Made by a program: the position numbers and the translations under genes | Shown: positions 60,281-64,000 of the stretch, piece after piece | Layout: every line of letters starts with the position of its first letter | How positions within the stretch are numbered: the stretch's first letter is position 1 | The notes under the pieces: model-generated | What the model was told of the DNA's origin: nothing | Database searches by the model: none | What the model saw: the letters and a program-made list of their open reading frames with translations, nothing else | Assembly (NCBI RefSeq): GCF_038003045.1 | Contig: NZ_JBBOOK010000001.1 | Span: 2,604,001 to 2,668,000 of the forward strand | Source: Sporosarcina sp. FSL W7-1349 | GTDB lineage: Bacteria > Bacillota > Bacilli > Bacillales_A > Planococcaceae | Length of the DNA: 64,000 bases | Reading direction: 5' to 3'

Positions 60281-61576
60281 TTGAGCAAAACCCCATTTAT
60301 TTTAGGTGGAATAGAGCTTATAGCTATATTTTCCGCTCTTTTTTATTTATTAGGCATTCGGGCCGATATCCGAAAAGTTTCCACTTTGTCACTCGGCGTT
60401 GTATTGCCGACTATACTGGCTTCCATGATGGCTAGATGGCTGGGCATCCTTATCCTGATGATTTCCACCACTCTCATTTTCTATCTATTTTCACGTAATA
60501 TCCGGGTGATTATCGATTTATTGAGTATTTTTATAGGAGGCATCCTCGCCGATCATTTGGCGCAAATTGTGAATCATCCCTTGTTCGCCGGAACAAGCCT
60601 AGCTTTGCCGATTCATTTGGTGTGCTTCCTCCTTCTATTCCTAGGCTACGTCTATGCGTATAAGCGTATAATCGCAACACAATGGTGCCTCTTCAAAAGT
60701 TCGCCTATCATACTCGTCCTAGTCGTATTACTGATCAGTGCGACTGTTTTTATTTTGTATTGGAACATATTCACGATTTCGACTGAAAATGTGATCACCC
60801 TAGTGAGGATCAATTTTGTCATCCAAGTAGGTTATGTGGCTCTGGCCGGGGGAATATTTGGCTTATTATTTATCCATCTACAACGCCAACAGCAAGTGAA
60901 ACAACGGGAAATAAAGCTGGAGCAATACATGATGTACACGGAAGCTTTGGAACAAGTCAATCGGGATATGCAGAAATTTCGCCATGACTATGCGAATATA
61001 TTGCAGACAATCCAAGGGTATTTGGATACGGACAATTTAAAAGACTTGAAGCGGTATTACAAGCAACATATCATCACGTCTGGGGAGCATACGCTATTTC
61101 GGAACAGAGTGCTCGGCAGTCTTGATCATTTGCAACTTGTCGGATTAAGAGGGTTGCTTGCCACAAAGTCGATTGAAGCGGATGAGCAAGGCATTCAAGT
61201 GTCGATTCGAATTCCCGAACCGATTGACGACATCCGGATGGACATTATCGATTTGACCCGAATTATCGGAATTTTAATGGACAATGCAATTGAAGCGAAT
61301 CTCCGAATGGAACAAGGAAAAGTCGATGTCGCCTTTTGGAAGACGGACTCCCCTTCGATTGTCATCCGTATCCGGAACACCACTCCGGAAGACACGATCC
61401 GGTTGACGGACCTTGGTCGGGAATCATTTTCCACGAAAGGGACGGACCGGGGCATCGGCCTTTCGAATGTCCGACAAATTTTACAGCAATACGAAAACGC
61501 CCTTCTGAAGACGCAAATCGAAGGGCAGTGGTTTATTCAGGAACTGGAGATTTTCTTTGTAGATGGAGCCGGATGA
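60281..61576 (+). CDS. GHKL sensor histidine kinase (AgrC-type)
   Basis: A 431-residue kinase: six to seven membrane segments (residues 5-205), coiled linker, dimerisation motif with phospho-accepting His in KFRHDYANILQTIQGYL (about 240) and a GHKL ATPase domain (IIGILMDNAIEANL; GTDRGIGLSNVRQIL). This is the HPK10 class used by peptide quorum systems such as AgrC. The TTG at 60281 has AAGG 8 nt upstream; the longer frame starts within repeat R2 and is rejected. No response regulator or peptide gene is adjacent. Confidence 0.82.
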   Translation: MSKTPFILGGIELIAIFSALFYLLGIRADIRKVSTLSLGVVLPTILASMMARWLGILILMISTTLIFYLFSRNIRVIIDLLSIFIGGILADHLAQIVNHPLFAGTSLALPIHLVCFLLLFLGYVYAYKRIIATQWCLFKSSPIILVLVVLLISATVFILYWNIFTISTENVITLVRINFVIQVGYVALAGGIFGLLFIHLQRQQQVKQREIKLEQYMMYTEALEQVNRDMQKFRHDYANILQTIQGYLDTDNLKDLKRYYKQHIITSGEHTLFRNRVLGSLDHLQLVGLRGLLATKSIEADEQGIQVSIRIPEPIDDIRMDIIDLTRIIGILMDNAIEANLRMEQGKVDVAFWKTDSPSIVIRIRNTTPEDTIRLTDLGRESFSTKGTDRGIGLSNVRQILQQYENALLKTQIEGQWFIQELEIFFVDGAG

Positions 61577-61594
61577 TAAAACATGGATGAACGG

Positions 61595-61626
61595 AAAAGC
61601 ACATGAACCAGACCATGTGCTTTTTT
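61595..61626. terminator. Bidirectional terminator
   Basis: AAAAGCACATG and CATGTGCTTTT arms with flanking A and T tracts between the convergent kinase and MFS genes. Confidence 0.85.
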
Positions 61627-61632
61627 CAACTG

Positions 61633-62799
61633 TCACCTTAAAAATATATGCTTCGGTTGCTTCCAGAAAAATGCAATCACGGTTCCAATCGCTATAACGA
61701 TGGCAGCGAAATAATATGGGTAATCGACATCGATATCGAACAGAAACCCGCCGACAATCGGGCCGAAAATATTGCCAAGGCTTGTAAAAGTGGAGTTCAT
61801 CCCTCCGACGAACCCCTGTTCATTGCCGGCAATTTTCGACAAATAGGATGTGATGGCAGGACGAATGAGGTCAAACCCTGTAAACAGCACGAAGGTGGTC
61901 AATAAAATAGCGAAATACGAACTGACAAACGTCATTAACAATACAAGCAGCCCGGACACGATGAGGGAATAGCGGATCAGATTGATTTCCCCCATCTTTT
62001 TGGTCAATCGGTCGAATAAAAGGACTTGGCTGATGGCCCCTACAATGCCGCTTCCTGTAATGATAATCGCAATGTCTTTCGGAGTGAAACCAAATTTATG
62101 GTCAACAAATAAACTGAACAGCGATTCAAACGATGCAAGTCCGAAAGACAACACGAAAATGAGGACGAACGCAATGAGATACATCGGGATGAAGATGCGG
62201 CGGAGGCCGGTCTGCTGTCCAGGCATCGGAATCTCCGCAGCCGCATGTTCAGGCTCTCTCAGCATGATTTGGGAGAGGACTGCGGCCAAGATCCCTAACA
62301 CCCCCGCTGAATAAAACGGAACGCGTGTGCCGAATTCGGCGAGAAACCCTCCGATGCCCGGCCCGATGATGAAACCTGTGCTGATAGCCGCGGACATATA
62401 GCCCAACGCCTTGGCGCGCGTTTCACTCGTTGTGATATCGGCAATGAATGCTGTCACCGCCGGCATGATGAAAGCCGCACTCACTCCGCCCAACATACGG
62501 GAGATGAACAAGACTCCCACCGTCTTCCCATACCCAAATAAAAATTCCGATAAGCCAAATACGACTAAGCCGAGCACAATCATGATCTTTCGTCCATATT
62601 TATCGATCCAGCTGCCGGCAAACGGGGAAACGATCAGCTGGGTAATCGCGAAGGCGGCGACCATGTACCCGACGACCTTGCCGGAAATGTTCAACTCATT
62701 CATGATGGTCGGCAGCACCGGAATGACGAGTCCGATCCCGAGGAAGGCAATAAACAAATTCGTTAACAGTATTGCCAATACACCTTTTTGATTTTTCAT
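61633..62799 (-). CDS. MFS multidrug exporter (NorA/TetA-like)
   Basis: A 388-residue transporter with 12 membrane segments. Motif A is GSWIDKYGRKIMI (about residues 62-74) and motif C is GYMSAAISTGFIIGPGIGGFLAEFG (about 153-177), the antiporter signature of 12/14-TM drug exporters. NorA/Bmr/TetA group. Repeat R3 ends 19 nt before the start codon, so its promoter lies inside or beyond the element. Confidence 0.85.
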   Translation of the reverse strand: MKNQKGVLAILLTNLFIAFLGIGLVIPVLPTIMNELNISGKVVGYMVAAFAITQLIVSPFAGSWIDKYGRKIMIVLGLVVFGLSEFLFGYGKTVGVLFISRMLGGVSAAFIMPAVTAFIADITTSETRAKALGYMSAAISTGFIIGPGIGGFLAEFGTRVPFYSAGVLGILAAVLSQIMLREPEHAAAEIPMPGQQTGLRRIFIPMYLIAFVLIFVLSFGLASFESLFSLFVDHKFGFTPKDIAIIITGSGIVGAISQVLLFDRLTKKMGEINLIRYSLIVSGLLVLLMTFVSSYFAILLTTFVLFTGFDLIRPAITSYLSKIAGNEQGFVGGMNSTFTSLGNIFGPIVGGFLFDIDVDYPYYFAAIVIAIGTVIAFFWKQPKHIFLR

Positions 62800-62817
62800 C
62801 TATAAAACCCTCTCTTA

Positions 62818-62905
62818 GGTACCAGGCACCCAAACAAACACGTTTATTCAAATAAACAAGATTGTTTAAACAAACGTGTTTATTTGAACTTTCATGTTTA
62901 TTTAC
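62818..62905. repeat. GTGCCTGGCAC element, copy R3
   Basis: Left end GGTACCAGGCACC (62818-62830) is intact. The core starts CAAACAAACACGTTTATTC and contains a long internal inverted repeat (AAACACGTTTATTC against GTTCAAATAAACACG on the other strand). The right end is decayed. It lies directly upstream of the MFS gene. Confidence 0.7.
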
Positions 62906-63061
62906 TCACTTGGCGCAATAGTGCAACATTTTCTCCTAGTTAGTTATTTCCCAAAAGCATTCATTTCTTATGGATTGTTATATATACTGAAATTTGCATG
63001 TTAAAGAAGCAGCCATTTATAACATATTGAATAGTATATTCTACCAAAAAGGAGTTTGTCC

Positions 63062-64000
63062 ATGGAAACAAAACGAGGGGGATTTTTTCAGAAATTCCTA
63101 GACATCATTGAGAAGACCGGGAACCGTTTACCACATCCCGTTACCTTATTTGCGGTTTTGGCTTTAGTTGTCATTATTTTATCCGCAGTCATCTCTTCCC
63201 TCGGCGTGAAAGTCGCCCATCCCGGAAAAGATGGGGAAATGATCGAGGTATTCAACCTTCTGAGCGGGGAAGGAATCCATTATATCATTACGAATATGAC
63301 AGCGAACTTCATCGGCTTCGCGCCGCTCGGTGTCGTGCTGCTCACTATGCTTGGAATCGGGATTGCCGAAGGTTCCGGCCTAATTAGCGCATTGCTTCGC
63401 GGATTCGTCATGTCCGTTCCGAAGCGCCTCATTACGCTGGGGCTCGTGTTTGCCGGTGTTATGTCCAGTGTTGCTTCCGATGCAGGATATGTCGTCTTGC
63501 CGCCACTTGGAGCCGTCATTTTCGCTGCGCTTGGTCGTCATCCGCTTGCCGGTCTGGCCGCCGCGTTCGCCGGCGTCTCCGGCGGATTCAGTGCTAACCT
63601 GCTCTTGTCTGGGACCGATGCCCTGCTCGGTGAATTAACTATCATGTCTGCGGCCATCATTGATCCAGGTTACGCGGAAGGCATGAACATTGCGATGAAC
63701 TATTACTTCATTGCCGTGTCTGTTTTTGTCCTGACGTTTGTTGGTGCTTGGGTGACCGAGAAGATCATCGAGCCACGCCTCGGGGAGTATAACGGCGAAT
63801 ACCGTGAGAAAATGGAGAAGTTAAGCGCTATCGAAAAGAAAGGCTTGATTTGGGCAGGTATTTCGGTCGTTGTGGCAGGTATTCTTGTTTCCCTTCTTGT
63901 GCTTCTTCCAGGAGCACCGTTACGTGGAGATGAAGGAGACATGCCGATCATCAAATCGCCTTTCATGCAAGCCCTTGTGCCGATCATCACCTTCCTGTTC
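63062..64000 (+). CDS. AbgT family transporter, partial
   Basis: The first 313 residues of an AbgT-family permease, cut by the window end (full members are about 500). FFQKFLDIIEKTGNRLPHPVTLFAVLAL at the N-terminus and SVASDAGYVVLPPLGAVIFAALGRHPLAGLAAAFAGVSGGFSANLL in the conserved core are typical. Members import p-aminobenzoyl-glutamate or export sulfonamides using the proton gradient. ATG start behind AAAGGAG. Confidence 0.9.
   Translation, partial: METKRGGFFQKFLDIIEKTGNRLPHPVTLFAVLALVVIILSAVISSLGVKVAHPGKDGEMIEVFNLLSGEGIHYIITNMTANFIGFAPLGVVLLTMLGIGIAEGSGLISALLRGFVMSVPKRLITLGLVFAGVMSSVASDAGYVVLPPLGAVIFAALGRHPLAGLAAAFAGVSGGFSANLLLSGTDALLGELTIMSAAIIDPGYAEGMNIAMNYYFIAVSVFVLTFVGAWVTEKIIEPRLGEYNGEYREKMEKLSAIEKKGLIWAGISVVVAGILVSLLVLLPGAPLRGDEGDMPIIKSPFMQALVPIITFLF

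Overview
The window looks like a chromosomal segment from a low-to-mid GC Gram-positive bacterium of the order Bacillales, most likely a Planococcaceae member close to Sporosarcina. This is inferred from AGGAGG-type ribosome sites, frequent GTG/TTG starts, small Bacillus-type families (DUF3243, YflT-like stress protein, DUF3870, TatA/TatC), ECF sigma/anti-sigma pairs, LPXTG anchoring and two dispersed repeat families that I associate with Bacillales genomes. No rRNA, tRNA, CRISPR array, intact insertion sequence or prophage was seen.

Layout. 0-9.6 kb: DUF3870 protein, a palindrome-rich non-coding module, a nitrate/sulfonate-type ABC importer, a persulfide-detoxification pair (rhodanese plus CstB-like dioxygenase) behind a CsoR/CstR-like operator, and a CoA-transferase divergent from a FhuF-like Fe-S protein whose predicted transcript is leaderless. 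9.6-13 kb: an AT-rich stretch with an ECF sigma/anti-sigma pair, secreted orphans and a dispersed repeat. 13-20 kb: a TetR-controlled ABC-2 permease with two copies of one operator, an AI-2E-type permease, LrgA/LrgB and an MFS exporter. 20-26 kb: tatA with a strikingly shortened tatC, a lone flagellin, stress proteins and an ABC-2 exporter behind twin palindromic operators. 26-31 kb: a complete branched-chain amino-acid type ABC importer (livF-G-M-H-J). 31-36.5 kb: DMT permease, GlcD-like oxidase and a second ECF sigma/anti-sigma operon. 36.6-58.4 kb: the most interesting block (below). 58.6-64 kb: acyl-CoA dehydrogenase, sensor kinase, MFS exporter and the start of an AbgT transporter.

The 36.6-58.4 kb block appears to be one integrated surface/biofilm system. 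A seven-gene run on the minus strand reads diguanylate cyclase (frameshifted), ydaJ, ydaK, ydaL, ydaM, ydaN and a giant hybrid sensor kinase. ydaJKLMN is the B. subtilis c-di-GMP-responsive exopolysaccharide operon; YdaK here has a dead GGDEF active site but keeps the RxxD c-di-GMP-binding site. A paralogous giant kinase lies directly upstream, and a sortase plus LPXTG adhesin lie beyond that. Next to the first kinase is a response regulator with a receiver, a winged helix and a BTAD domain, the architecture of Streptomyces SARP activators. Three promoters, in front of the cyclase/EPS operon, the second kinase gene and the sortase/adhesin operon, share the same layout: two direct repeats of about TGTAAGAG, 11 nt apart, ending 8-9 nt before a -10 hexamer. 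That is the geometry known for SARP activators. I infer that this regulator, fed by the two kinases, co-activates polysaccharide and adhesin.

Other notable points: the TatC homologue lacks about 100 central residues (two membrane segments) yet stays in frame; three copies of a roughly 90-bp element ending in GTGCCTGGCAC sit at gene edges, one supplying a stop codon; and the adhesin stalk repeats carry paired cysteines.
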